Of a DNA stretch of 64,000 nt, positions 27,061 through 34,696 are shown in pieces; within the stretch, counting starts at the first letter, position 1, and each line of letters starts with the position of its first letter. Made by a program: the position numbers and the translations under genes. The DNA is from Candidatus Methanoperedens nitratireducens. Its GTDB lineage: Archaea; Halobacteriota; Methanosarcinia; Methanosarcinales; Methanoperedenaceae. The notes under the pieces are model-generated. The model was not told the origin of the DNA. It did not search any database and saw only the letters and a list, made by a program, of their open reading frames with translations. The stretch is taken from positions 1-64,000 of the forward strand of contig DYGR01000006.1 of NCBI GenBank assembly GCA_020724545.1. The letters are read 5' to 3'.

Positions 27061-29919
27061 TTAAGAACCTGATCGCAGCATTTTAAGGTAATAGATTATT
27101 CCTATTATCCCAAAAAAGAGAATAAAAGCTACTATCAACTGCAAGTTTCTTCTAATCGGTTTAACATCCTGGGGATCTGGATCATCTGATGTTTGTGTGA
27201 TGTTCTCTGTTGATTCATCTGAAGGTACGGAGATCTCTGGCATAGATCCAGAAGCTACATCCTGTACAGTTACCTCCTGTTTTTTAATACCTGCTATGGC
27301 AAAACTGCTGAAATTCCCGACCAGGCCTGCATAATAGGTATAATTTTGCTTGCTCTCAACGATCTCAGTACTCTTTTTCACCCATTTCCCCTCCCATTTA
27401 TACAGGCTTATATCCTCAGGGTCCAGGTCATTCTCCTCAAGCCAGGTGTTGTTGACACGGTAAGCCACAACACCTTTACTCACCTTCTTGCTAAAACCGC
27501 TCATACCAACAAAGATATTGAAGTAATTATAGAGTTTGCCCGGAGCATCAACCTCTATGTGTTTTGATCTGTTCCTCAGTACCTCAACAGCGACTGGCAC
27601 TCCGTTCTCGCTCACACTGCTCTCAAATGCTACCACCATAACAGGGTCTGCCGCATTGAAGACGTATGCTGGTGATGATCCGGCGGGTATGTCCATTTCC
27701 CTTACCTCTCTTCGTTCCATGTTATTGAAGTCCTCACTGGGCGGCATTCCACCGCCGCCACCGCCCCCGCCACCACTACTACCTCCGCTGCCTCCTCCAC
27801 CGCTGCTTCCTCCGCTGCTTCCTCCGCTGCTGCCTCCGTCTCCTCCGCTCCCGCTACTACCACCGCTTCCACCGCTTTCACTGCCAGTGACAGTGCCGGA
27901 TGGGAAGCAGTTTGTATCTGTATCCTTACATACATATAACTCTATATAATCAGTATCACTGATCTTGACACCGGATTCAGTTTCACCTGTGAATGTTGCC
28001 AGATTTATAATACATGAATACGACCCTTCGCATTTGAATTTAGATAAATCACCGGTTGTAGCAGGATAAGAAAAGCTTATATTACTGGGTATGTTAGCCT
28101 CAAGTTTTGAGACATTAAAGTACCCCTGGTTCTCTGGATAAAGCGGATCATAAATAGAAACATTTGTTAAATTGATGGCACTGCTGGCTTCAAGCGTATA
28201 AGTAACAGTGGTAGTCCTGCCTTCACTGACCACGATCGCATCCGTATTTGCTTGTTTTATCTTGAGAATGGGGTTTATCGGAAGTGAGATGGAAGTGGTA
28301 TTAGTGTAGTTAGATGTCCAGGTACCGTTCTGCTGACCTCTAACATTTACTTTTATAGTAAAATTAAAGAACCCATCTTTAATCTCAGTGGAATTTATTG
28401 GAAATGCCGGTCTTCCGAAGGCCTGCATATAGGACTTGGACTCGTTCTTCTCCAGTATTGATGTAAAGGGTCCCCTCGATTCGTTACCATTGATCTCAGT
28501 TACCGTAAGAACAAGCGAATCATTCCCTGTATTATTAAAGGTGCCGTCGATTCCAATAAATTTGCCTGCATGGCCTGCCTCTGCATCACGCCATGTCTTT
28601 ACCCATGTTCCGTTATGATTAATTACATACGGCTCGATAAATCTAAGATCAATATCCAGAGGATCATTAACTGTTACTTTTATGGTCTCGCTGGCTATCC
28701 CACCGTAACCGTCACTGCTGTTGAATTCCCACATATACACTCCTGTATCGCTCTCATCCGTGGTCCAATTGTAGACCCCGGTACTGCTATTCAGGCTACC
28801 CTTCGTTGCATTGGTTCCGTAGGTTATAGGATCTGAATCTGCATCGGTTGTATTTATGAGCAAATCCAGTGTCTGACCTGTGTACACCACCCTGTCCCCT
28901 ATAATGGATTGGTTGGGAGGATTGTTAGGTACCCGGGTATCCTGGGATATACCCTGGCCTAAGACATTAAAAGTACTGTTCCATCCATAAACTGTAATAT
29001 TTCCCCAGCCGTGCGGGCCTACAGTATGATTGGTAAATGTTTCCGAACTTCCATTACTCCACCTATCATTGAAACTAACATTAAACGAATCCGTATTCAC
29101 TCCTTTTTCCCATGTGTAACTTACCCAGAAATTGCCTGTACTGTTCTGTAAATTCTCAGGCTTCCTGGGCTCCCCGGGCTCAAAGGTCGTATTATTCCCT
29201 GTTGTATTATCCTCTGTCGCATTATCCTCTGTCGTATTATCCCCTGTCGTATTATCCTCTGTCGTATTATCCCCTGTCGTATTGTCCCATGTTGCATGAT
29301 CTCCTCCGACTGTTATGGTTGCTGGGTATTCTGAGACAGACCCGTACCTGTCCCGTACTCTGAATACCCAGTAGTATGTACCCTCGTCACCCTTCTGTGT
29401 TGTCCATTTGAAAACTCCTGTCCATTTATCCAGTGTGCCTTTTGTTGCACTTGTTGTAAATATGCCTGTATCGTCATCTGCATCCTCGTAATCAAAATCT
29501 AGATACACAGTCTGTCCTTCTTTGCCTGACCAATCCGATGTGTTGGTTATTATGATGGGGTTATTGGGTATCGTATCGTTGAACCAGACTTTTGTCGGGT
29601 TAACATTCCCATATATATCTACCGTTTGAGCGCTGATATTCTGTTTATAATGTGGCCGCCAGGTAAGGTTAAGATAATTAACAGGTGCGCTAACATTTTG
29701 CAGCGTACCACCACTCTTATACCTGAACCATATGTGACTGAGATACGTATCTTCAGGGTTGGTCCATGTGTTGTTTATATAGAAGTTGCCAGTTGTTGTC
29801 CGGGGATTGGATACATTGCCGCTCACACTATAACCATTAGAGGCACTTGCTCCTAAAAAAGGAATTAAAAAAAGGATTAAGAGAACAGCGAGTCCGATTA
29901 TTATATTTTTAAGATCCAT
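27061..29919 (-). CDS. PGF-pre-PGF domain surface protein (surface operon B)
   Basis: 952 residues. Start at 29919 after GGGGGAG; the longer frame would overlap the previous gene. Signal peptide (to about ASAS), a GNFYINNTW module almost identical in layout to one near base 118, cadherin/Ig-like domains, a (T/E)DNTT pentapeptide repeat (15-base DNA repeats near 29200-29290), more beta domains, a long Gly/Ser linker, then the PGF-pre-PGF domain (VPVAVEVLRNRS, GNFSSFAIAG) and a C-terminal membrane helix with basic tail. Paralogue of 21469-23946, about 130 residues longer through extra modules. Last gene of operon B. Confidence 0.85.
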   Translation of the reverse strand: MDLKNIIIGLAVLLILFLIPFLGASASNGYSVSGNVSNPRTTTGNFYINNTWTNPEDTYLSHIWFRYKSGGTLQNVSAPVNYLNLTWRPHYKQNISAQTVDIYGNVNPTKVWFNDTIPNNPIIITNTSDWSGKEGQTVYLDFDYEDADDDTGIFTTSATKGTLDKWTGVFKWTTQKGDEGTYYWVFRVRDRYGSVSEYPATITVGGDHATWDNTTGDNTTEDNTTGDNTTEDNATEDNTTGNNTTFEPGEPRKPENLQNSTGNFWVSYTWEKGVNTDSFNVSFNDRWSNGSSETFTNHTVGPHGWGNITVYGWNSTFNVLGQGISQDTRVPNNPPNQSIIGDRVVYTGQTLDLLINTTDADSDPITYGTNATKGSLNSSTGVYNWTTDESDTGVYMWEFNSSDGYGGIASETIKVTVNDPLDIDLRFIEPYVINHNGTWVKTWRDAEAGHAGKFIGIDGTFNNTGNDSLVLTVTEINGNESRGPFTSILEKNESKSYMQAFGRPAFPINSTEIKDGFFNFTIKVNVRGQQNGTWTSNYTNTTSISLPINPILKIKQANTDAIVVSEGRTTTVTYTLEASSAINLTNVSIYDPLYPENQGYFNVSKLEANIPSNISFSYPATTGDLSKFKCEGSYSCIINLATFTGETESGVKISDTDYIELYVCKDTDTNCFPSGTVTGSESGGSGGSSGSGGDGGSSGGSSGGSSGGGGSGGSSGGGGGGGGGMPPSEDFNNMERREVREMDIPAGSSPAYVFNAADPVMVVAFESSVSENGVPVAVEVLRNRSKHIEVDAPGKLYNYFNIFVGMSGFSKKVSKGVVAYRVNNTWLEENDLDPEDISLYKWEGKWVKKSTEIVESKQNYTYYAGLVGNFSSFAIAGIKKQEVTVQDVASGSMPEISVPSDESTENITQTSDDPDPQDVKPIRRNLQLIVAFILFFGIIGIIYYLKMLRSGS
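29190..29295 (-). repeat. 15-bp tandem repeats coding D/E-N-T-T
   Basis: About seven units of the form ATTATCC(T/C)CTGTCGT on the plus strand, giving the (E/G)DNTT repeat. A simple variable-number repeat inside the operon B PGF-pre-PGF gene. Confidence 0.75.
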
Positions 29920-29938
29920 TTCTCCCCCATTCAAGCAG

Positions 29939-30877
29939 CTATCCACTTATCATCTTCATTTTCATGTTCTTTACTTTCATACCATCAAGAGGTACTACTA
30001 CTTCTCCCTCTATCTCCTTCATGCTGGGAACCGTGTATCTCCCGATCTCAACGACCTTCTTATCAGGCACCTTAATCTCCCAATTCTGCGCATCTTCTGC
30101 CCTGAAAGTCTTTCCATCTCCATCAAAACCTTCTATATCAATCTTCGGGATAATGTCCATCATAAGGGTCGCATTGTAGGTCTCCTTACCAAAGTTATGT
30201 GCCCTGAACTTTATAGTGAGGTTATCACCTGCTCTGGTTATATTCCACTTTGTCAGTATTACACGGGGCGTAAGATTCTCAGGAGGGAAAACATTGTAAT
30301 CTTCCTCAAGAACATGCAGCATATAATAATCCCGCGGAGTGGCTTTTCCTTCTAATATCCTCTTGGCTATTTTTTCAGCGCACAGAGGCAGGCCCCCTGT
30401 ACCGTTTACCGCCTTACCGCAGAACCACCAGTCACTGGCCATCTCTTTATCAGGATCAGGGAAGAGGATCTTCCTTAACCCTCCCATGATCTGCCTTAGA
30501 TACAGGTTCTCGGAGTTTGTAATATTGATCGTCTGGTTCACATTGCCCTTGTTCCACTGCCATGTTAGGCCTGGATCTCTCACACTATCTATAAACATAG
30601 TCCTCTCCTCACGGGGCATATCTCCAGATTCGCCCCACTGAATAACGCTTCCATTCTCGATATTATCATAAAAGATCGTCTGGGTAACATTGCCATCTGA
30701 TGAATAGCCTATCTGGCTTGAATTGGCAATCCCAAAGCCTGAGATCTGTGCATCCTGGCCTGAGTCCCCCATCATATCCACCGCCAGTTGAGCAAGCTGG
30801 GCAGAACTCATATCTTCCTCAGCAGCCGCCATGCCCATGACCAATAGACCTGTAAATAGCCAGACCCATTTCACCAT
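29939..30877 (-). CDS. Secreted protein with N-Q-T strand motifs (surface operon B)
   Basis: 312 residues, paralogue of 24009-24986. Signal peptide ending MAAAEE; MSSAQLAQLAVDMMGDSGQDAQ; strands GNVTQTIFYDN and GNVNQTINITNSENLYL; Cys pair FCGK...LPLC; DYNVFPPENLTP; C-terminal beta domain. Ribosome site GGAGTAAGC sits at the previous stop, so translation is coupled. Strong conservation of the strand part and the Cys pair suggests a folded partner of the fibre-like subunits (inference). Confidence 0.72.
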   Translation of the reverse strand: MVKWVWLFTGLLVMGMAAAEEDMSSAQLAQLAVDMMGDSGQDAQISGFGIANSSQIGYSSDGNVTQTIFYDNIENGSVIQWGESGDMPREERTMFIDSVRDPGLTWQWNKGNVNQTINITNSENLYLRQIMGGLRKILFPDPDKEMASDWWFCGKAVNGTGGLPLCAEKIAKRILEGKATPRDYYMLHVLEEDYNVFPPENLTPRVILTKWNITRAGDNLTIKFRAHNFGKETYNATLMMDIIPKIDIEGFDGDGKTFRAEDAQNWEIKVPDKKVVEIGRYTVPSMKEIEGEVVVPLDGMKVKNMKMKMISG

Positions 30878-30886
30878 GCTTACTCC

Positions 30887-31300
30887 TTACTCTCCGGCAA
30901 TGGCCACTATGACATCCTGATCCAGCATCTGTATATTATCCTCTATTGTAACTTCAATACCCTGGGCGACATTGCCAGACCCCATGTTCTTTGTATACTG
31001 GTCCAGATTGAGTATTACGAGATTAGTCCCGTTCATGGTATTGCTTATATTACTTGAGTGATCAGAGTCAGAGATAAGTATTATACTGTCCTGGGATACC
31101 ATCTGGTAATTTCCTGCTGCAACAACGTCTATATACTGGTTTACATCTCCACTGCCGTAGTTCCAGGCCGTCTGCTTTACATTGATCTCTATTACATTAT
31201 CGCCTGTCATCTTTGCTTTTTGATTGATATCTGCAAGTACAGGGATTGCCAGAATCAGGATTACCGACAGTACAGCCAGAATTTTCTTTATACTACTCAC
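30887..31300 (-). CDS. Small secreted Asn/Gln-patterned protein (surface operon B)
   Basis: 137 residues, paralogue of 24999-25415: signal peptide ending PVLA, then DINQKAKMTGDN, NYGSGDVNQYIDVV, NYQMVSQDSIILI, KNMGSGNVAQGIEV, NIQMLDQDVIVAI. The start is uncertain. The GTG at 31300 lies inside what looks like the ribosome site (GGGGGTGA), and the codon aligned with the ATG of copy A is ATA (31285-31287). Unknown family; possible fibre subunit. Confidence 0.68.
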   Translation of the reverse strand: MSSIKKILAVLSVILILAIPVLADINQKAKMTGDNVIEINVKQTAWNYGSGDVNQYIDVVAAGNYQMVSQDSIILISDSDHSSNISNTMNGTNLVILNLDQYTKNMGSGNVAQGIEVTIEDNIQMLDQDVIVAIAGE

Positions 31301-31330
31301 CCCCGGTTACTGTAACTATGCTAAGGGGAA

Positions 31331-31415
31331 TAGAGGAAGGTTTTGCCTTCCTCTAGACCTTGTAGCTGTAGCTTTATGGATCAGATCACTGTTGAAGCTC
31401 ATAGAGCTCCAACAG
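31331..31415 (-). terminator. Two hairpins after the giant repeat gene, operon B
   Basis: TAGAGGAAGG/CCTTCCTCTA (31331-31340 with 31346-31355) is a perfect 10-bp stem with a 5-base loop. CTGTTGAAGCTC/GAGCTCCAACAG (31389-31400 with 31404-31415) is a 12-bp stem with one mismatch and a 3-base loop. They fill the 3' flank between the repeat gene and the next gene. No T-run follows, so stabilisation or attenuation is as likely as termination. Confidence 0.5.
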
Positions 31416-31426
31416 TGCTTTCTACC

Positions 31427-33784
31427 TCACCGTCTTATGTCTGTTCTCTCCTCTCGTATATCTGTTATCTCTGTTGTTTCCTCTGTTGTTTCCTCTGTTG
31501 TCTCTATATCTGTCTCCTCTGTTGCGTCTGCGGTTGCTTCTGAGTCTGTATCTGTGGCTGCATCTGAGGCTGCATCACCTGCTGCATCTGAGGTTACATC
31601 TGTCTCTGCATCTGAGGCTGTGTCTGTTGCTGCATCTGAGGTTATATCTGTCTCTGCATCACCTGTTGCATCTGTTGCTGCATCTGATGTTGTATCTGCG
31701 GTTGCATCTGATGTCGTATCTGTTGCTGCATCTGATGTTGTATCTGTTGCTGCATCACCTGTTGCATCTGTTGCTGCATCCGATGTTGTATCTGCGGTTG
31801 CATCTGATGTTGTATCTGTCGCTGCATCTGAGGATATATCCTTGGTTATATCTGAGGCTGTGTCTGTCGCTGCATCACCTGTTGCATCTGTGGTTGCGTC
31901 TGAGGCTGTGTCTGTTGCTGCATCTGATGTTGTATCTGCTGTTGCGTCTGAGGCTGTGTCTGTTGCTGCATCTGATGTTGTATCTGCTGCTGCGTCTGAG
32001 GCTGTGTCTGTTGCTGCATCAACTGATGGATCACTGGTTGCTTCAGATGTTGCATCTGAGGCTGCATCAACTGATGGATCACTGGATGCTTCAGATGTCG
32101 GATTTGCCTCTGCATCTATATCTCCGCCGCTAGCGTCTCCATAGTAGTCTATGGTTGCTGTCTGGTCAAGTCTCTGATCATTGTCGATCTCTGCCCAGGC
32201 GATCTGCACATTGGCATTTACCTGCGTGACATCGCCGTCGAATCCCTTAGGATCTCCGCCAGTGGCAGTAGCTGTGCTGTCGCCGCTATCTCCACCATTG
32301 GTTTCAACTACGGCATCTACGCTGCCGTCGGTTGTGCTTTCGCCGCCAGTGCCTTCGCCGCCGTCACCGCTTGTGCTGTCTCCTGCTCCATCGCCCTGTC
32401 CAGTGCCTTCGCCAACGCTGTCAGCGTCTCCGCCTGTGGCTTCGCTGCTGGCATCGCCTTCACCGGTGGCCTCGCTTTCGACATCGATTTCGCTCGCGCT
32501 CTCAGCTTCTCCGCCTTCGCCAACACTTTCGACATCACCGCGGCCTTCTGCCGTGCTCCTGGCCTCGCCGCTTTCGCTCTCTCCGCCTTCACCAGCTCTG
32601 CTATCAGCATCACCGAACTCATCGCTATCGCTCCGAGCTTCGCCGCCTTCGCCGCCAACGCTCTCGCCGCTCGTGGCTTCGCTCACGCCTTCGCCAGTGC
32701 CTTCAGCAACGCTGCTTCCTTCGCCGCCAAGGCCTTCACTGTCGCCTTCGCCAGTTGCAACGCTCTCGCCTTCGCCAGTTGCAGTGCCAACGCTGTCAGC
32801 ATCTCCGCCAACGCTCTCGGCTTCGCCTGTGCCGGTACCGGTGCCTTCACCAGTAGCTGTGCTGTCGCCGCTGTCGCCGCCAAGTCCTTCGCCGCCGTCG
32901 CCGCCCTCAACGTCATAGTCTATATCTGAGCTTGTCGTTGCATCTGTCCTTGAGTTCGAGCTTGAGCCTGCTACCGCGTTACCGCCTACTGCCGATCCCC
33001 TTGCAGAATTTTCCTGGTCGCCAGTTGTTTGCCTCTGGTCTACAGAGTTGGTGGCTATGTTGTTTCCATCCATGTCTACAGCGATATCTGTAGAAGCGGT
33101 TCCCCCTGCAGCATCAGCGTCTGTTGTCCCCAGGGCTTCCGACTCAGCGGTACCTGTGACATCAGCGTTAGTGGTCCCTGTGCCTGTTGCATCAGCAGTT
33201 CCTGCTACATCAGACTCAGTAGTCCCTGTGCCTGTTGAGTCAGCTGTCCCTGAGACATCAGCGTCAGTGGTACCTGTGCCTGCTGAGTCAGCGGTCCCTG
33301 CTACATCAGACTCAGTAGTCCCTGTGCCTGTTGAGTCAGCTGTCCCCGCGACATCAGATTCAGCAGTCCCTGCTACATCAGAATCTGTTGTCCCTGCTAC
33401 ATCAGACTCAGTAGTCCCTGTGCCTGTTGAGTCGGCTGTTCCCGCTACATCAGACTCAGTAGTACCTGCTACATCAGAATCTGTTGTCCCTGCGGCTTCA
33501 GAGTCGGTAGTTCCTGTGCCTGTTGCATCAGCAGTTCCTGCTACATCAGACTCAGTAGTACCTGCTACATCAGACTCAGCAGTTCCTGTGCCTTCCGAGT
33601 CAGCAGTTCCCGTGGCTGCAGAGTCAGTAGTCCCTGTGCCTGTTGAGTCAGCTTCTCCTGTGGCTGCAGAGTCAGAAGTCCCTGCTACATCAGAAGCTGC
33701 ATCAGCCGTTGGTTGAGCTGCTGCTGGAAGTATCAGTCCTATAGCTATCGACACTATCAGTATTAGTGTCAGTGCTTTCTTCAT
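31427..33784 (-). CDS. 785-residue acidic repeat protein (surface operon B)
   Basis: Signal peptide ending AAAQ; an octapeptide repeat of form VAGTTESD (residues about 30-225, over 20 units); a conserved block (TDIAVDMDGNNIATNSVDQRQ) shared with the copy A homologue; a Gly/Glu/Asp/Ser-rich stretch (about 270-510) nearly without hydrophobic residues; a Q-patterned strand block (DVTQVNANVQIAW, DQRLDQTATIDYYG); and a C-terminal tetrapeptide repeat with Asp every fourth residue (TSDAATDT type, about 570-750), ending in an arginine-bearing tail. No Cys. Strong GAGGTGA ribosome site. Homologue of 25508-26131 with a vastly expanded middle. Likely an extended, highly charged, possibly cation-binding extracellular polymer. 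Confidence 0.75.
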   Translation of the reverse strand: MKKALTLILIVSIAIGLILPAAAQPTADAASDVAGTSDSAATGEADSTGTGTTDSAATGTADSEGTGTAESDVAGTTESDVAGTADATGTGTTDSEAAGTTDSDVAGTTESDVAGTADSTGTGTTESDVAGTTDSDVAGTAESDVAGTADSTGTGTTESDVAGTADSAGTGTTDADVSGTADSTGTGTTESDVAGTADATGTGTTNADVTGTAESEALGTTDADAAGGTASTDIAVDMDGNNIATNSVDQRQTTGDQENSARGSAVGGNAVAGSSSNSRTDATTSSDIDYDVEGGDGGEGLGGDSGDSTATGEGTGTGTGEAESVGGDADSVGTATGEGESVATGEGDSEGLGGEGSSVAEGTGEGVSEATSGESVGGEGGEARSDSDEFGDADSRAGEGGESESGEARSTAEGRGDVESVGEGGEAESASEIDVESEATGEGDASSEATGGDADSVGEGTGQGDGAGDSTSGDGGEGTGGESTTDGSVDAVVETNGGDSGDSTATATGGDPKGFDGDVTQVNANVQIAWAEIDNDQRLDQTATIDYYGDASGGDIDAEANPTSEASSDPSVDAASDATSEATSDPSVDAATDTASDAAADTTSDAATDTASDATADTTSDAATDTASDATTDATGDAATDTASDITKDISSDAATDTTSDATADTTSDAATDATGDAATDTTSDAATDTTSDATADTTSDAATDATGDAETDITSDAATDTASDAETDVTSDAAGDAASDAATDTDSEATADATEETDIETTEETTEETTEITDIREERTDIRR
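31500..32110 (-). repeat. 12/24-bp tandem repeats encoding the Asp-every-fourth-residue tail
   Basis: Dozens of 12-base units (GCATCTGATGTT-like on the plus strand) coding xSDx/xTDx tetrapeptides. The plus strand shows long spurious open frames through this low-complexity DNA. Confidence 0.85.
33100..33690 (-). repeat. 24-bp tandem repeats encoding the VAGTTESD octapeptide
   Basis: Over 20 units, seen on the plus strand as recurring CCTGCTACATCAGACTCAG and CCTGTGCCTGTTGAGTCAG blocks. Two unit types (VAGT-type and GTGT-type) alternate irregularly, suggesting repeated unequal exchange. Confidence 0.85.
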
Positions 33785-33815
33785 GTATTCACCTCGTTTC
33801 TTTTTATTCTATTGT

Positions 33816-33835
33816 GCCCGGCACTATTGCCGGGC
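33816..33835 (-). other. GC-rich hairpin upstream of the giant repeat gene, operon B
   Basis: GCCCGGC (33816-33822) and GCCGGGC (33829-33835) form a perfect 7-bp stem with a 6-base loop, between the tRNA-like element and the ribosome site of the repeat gene; counterpart of the hairpin at 26156-26192. Confidence 0.6.
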
Positions 33836-33839
33836 CAAA

Positions 33840-33888
33840 TACGCCCCCGGGGTTTGAACCCGGTCAGTTCGGCCTGCCGACAGGCGTA
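33840..33888 (-). ncRNA. tRNA-like element at the lipoprotein 3' end, operon B
   Basis: Same structure as at 26197-26245: TACGCCT (33888-33882) pairs with GGGCGTA (33846-33840), and the T-arm CCGGG-TTCAAAC-CCCGG occupies 33863-33847, directly after the lipoprotein stop. The middle differs at a few bases (CGAAC versus CGGAG around the stop codon), while both stems and the T-loop are unchanged. Confidence 0.55.
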
Positions 33889-34439
33889 TCAAATGTAACA
33901 TTCCATGCAGCCCTCTTTACCACAGTATTATTCTCAGAAACCTGGACAAATATGTGGACATAGCTGGTATTCCCTTTCGGTTTTATGGAGAAGCTCTTGG
34001 TCCAGCTACCGTTGTTGATGCGAGTCACCCTTGCCTTGTTATACCACTCAGAACCGAACTCTGGCCTGAACGCCGTAAGCACTGTCTCGTTCATCCTGGG
34101 ATTGATGATCTTTACCGTGACCGGGAGCTTGCCAGTCTTCTGGAACTGCTTTTGATTTAGAATTAAACGTATCTGGTTTGGTTCTGATTTGTTGGATGCA
34201 GATTTTGTCTTAGTCAGGCTATTCACACTTATATTCCCGTCAGGAAGTCCTGCGCCCATCTCATTTTCCTTACCTGTCAGGGTGAGGTTATCCCCGCTGG
34301 TATTCTGGTCAGAAGACCCTACACCCAGCTTACTTTCACCGTCAATACATCCCCCCAGGGCAGATATGAGTAACAGTATCCCGATAACTCCACCTATCCT
34401 GGTAAATAATAGTCTTACTGATGTTGATTTGTTATCCAA
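33864..34439 (-). CDS. Lipoprotein heading surface operon B
   Basis: 191 residues, TTG start, GGGGAT upstream. Lipobox ISALGGC; polar linker (about 35-85); beta-sandwich domain with SEWYNKARVTRI, WTKSFSIKPKGN and the C-terminal block VVKRAAWNVTFDTPVGRP identical to copy A. Codons in this last block are also nearly identical between copies, whereas the rest of the genes has diverged. Confidence 0.75.
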   Translation of the reverse strand: MDNKSTSVRLLFTRIGGVIGILLLISALGGCIDGESKLGVGSSDQNTSGDNLTLTGKENEMGAGLPDGNISVNSLTKTKSASNKSEPNQIRLILNQKQFQKTGKLPVTVKIINPRMNETVLTAFRPEFGSEWYNKARVTRINNGSWTKSFSIKPKGNTSYVHIFVQVSENNTVVKRAAWNVTFDTPVGRPN

Positions 34440-34596
34440 GTCTTATCCCCACTTTTCTACGTCTTCTATGATATCCCCGCAGTATCTTTTGAGTTTTTGC
34501 TGGTCACCCGATTCCCGAAAGAATTTATGAGATATTTCTTAACTTGCGGTAGTAGTTACTATAATAGCACAACCTTAAAAAATGTTAAGAATAATT

Positions 34597-34660
34597 GACA
34601 TATGGGAGTGCATATGACAAGACATATGGGAGTGCATATGACAAGGCATATGTCAGACCA
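34597..34660. repeat. 24-bp tandem direct repeat with CATATG half-sites
   Basis: The 24-base unit beginning GACATATGGGAGTGCATATG occurs twice back to back (34597-34620 and 34621-34644) and is followed by a partial GGCATATGTCAG. Each unit contains two CATATG palindromes, and GACATATG/CATATGTC make a larger inverted pair. It lies in the 257-base gap between the divergent operon B and the oxidoreductase gene, about 40-100 bases before the latter's start. Likely operator-type DNA. Confidence 0.65.
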
Positions 34661-34696
34661 TCTTTTTTATATTTCTTATAACTATATCCCTCTATC

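Noticed and set aside
31224-32144. Long plus-strand open frames through the repeat gene (also 32181-32918 and 33048-33716)
   Set aside because: They are shadows of the 12- and 24-base repeats in the minus-strand gene, have no start signals, and give low-complexity Ser/Val or Leu strings; the minus frame has a signal peptide and a good ribosome site.
31500-33690. Repeat blocks considered as a CRISPR array
   Set aside because: The repeats are in frame, contiguous, and lack unique spacers.
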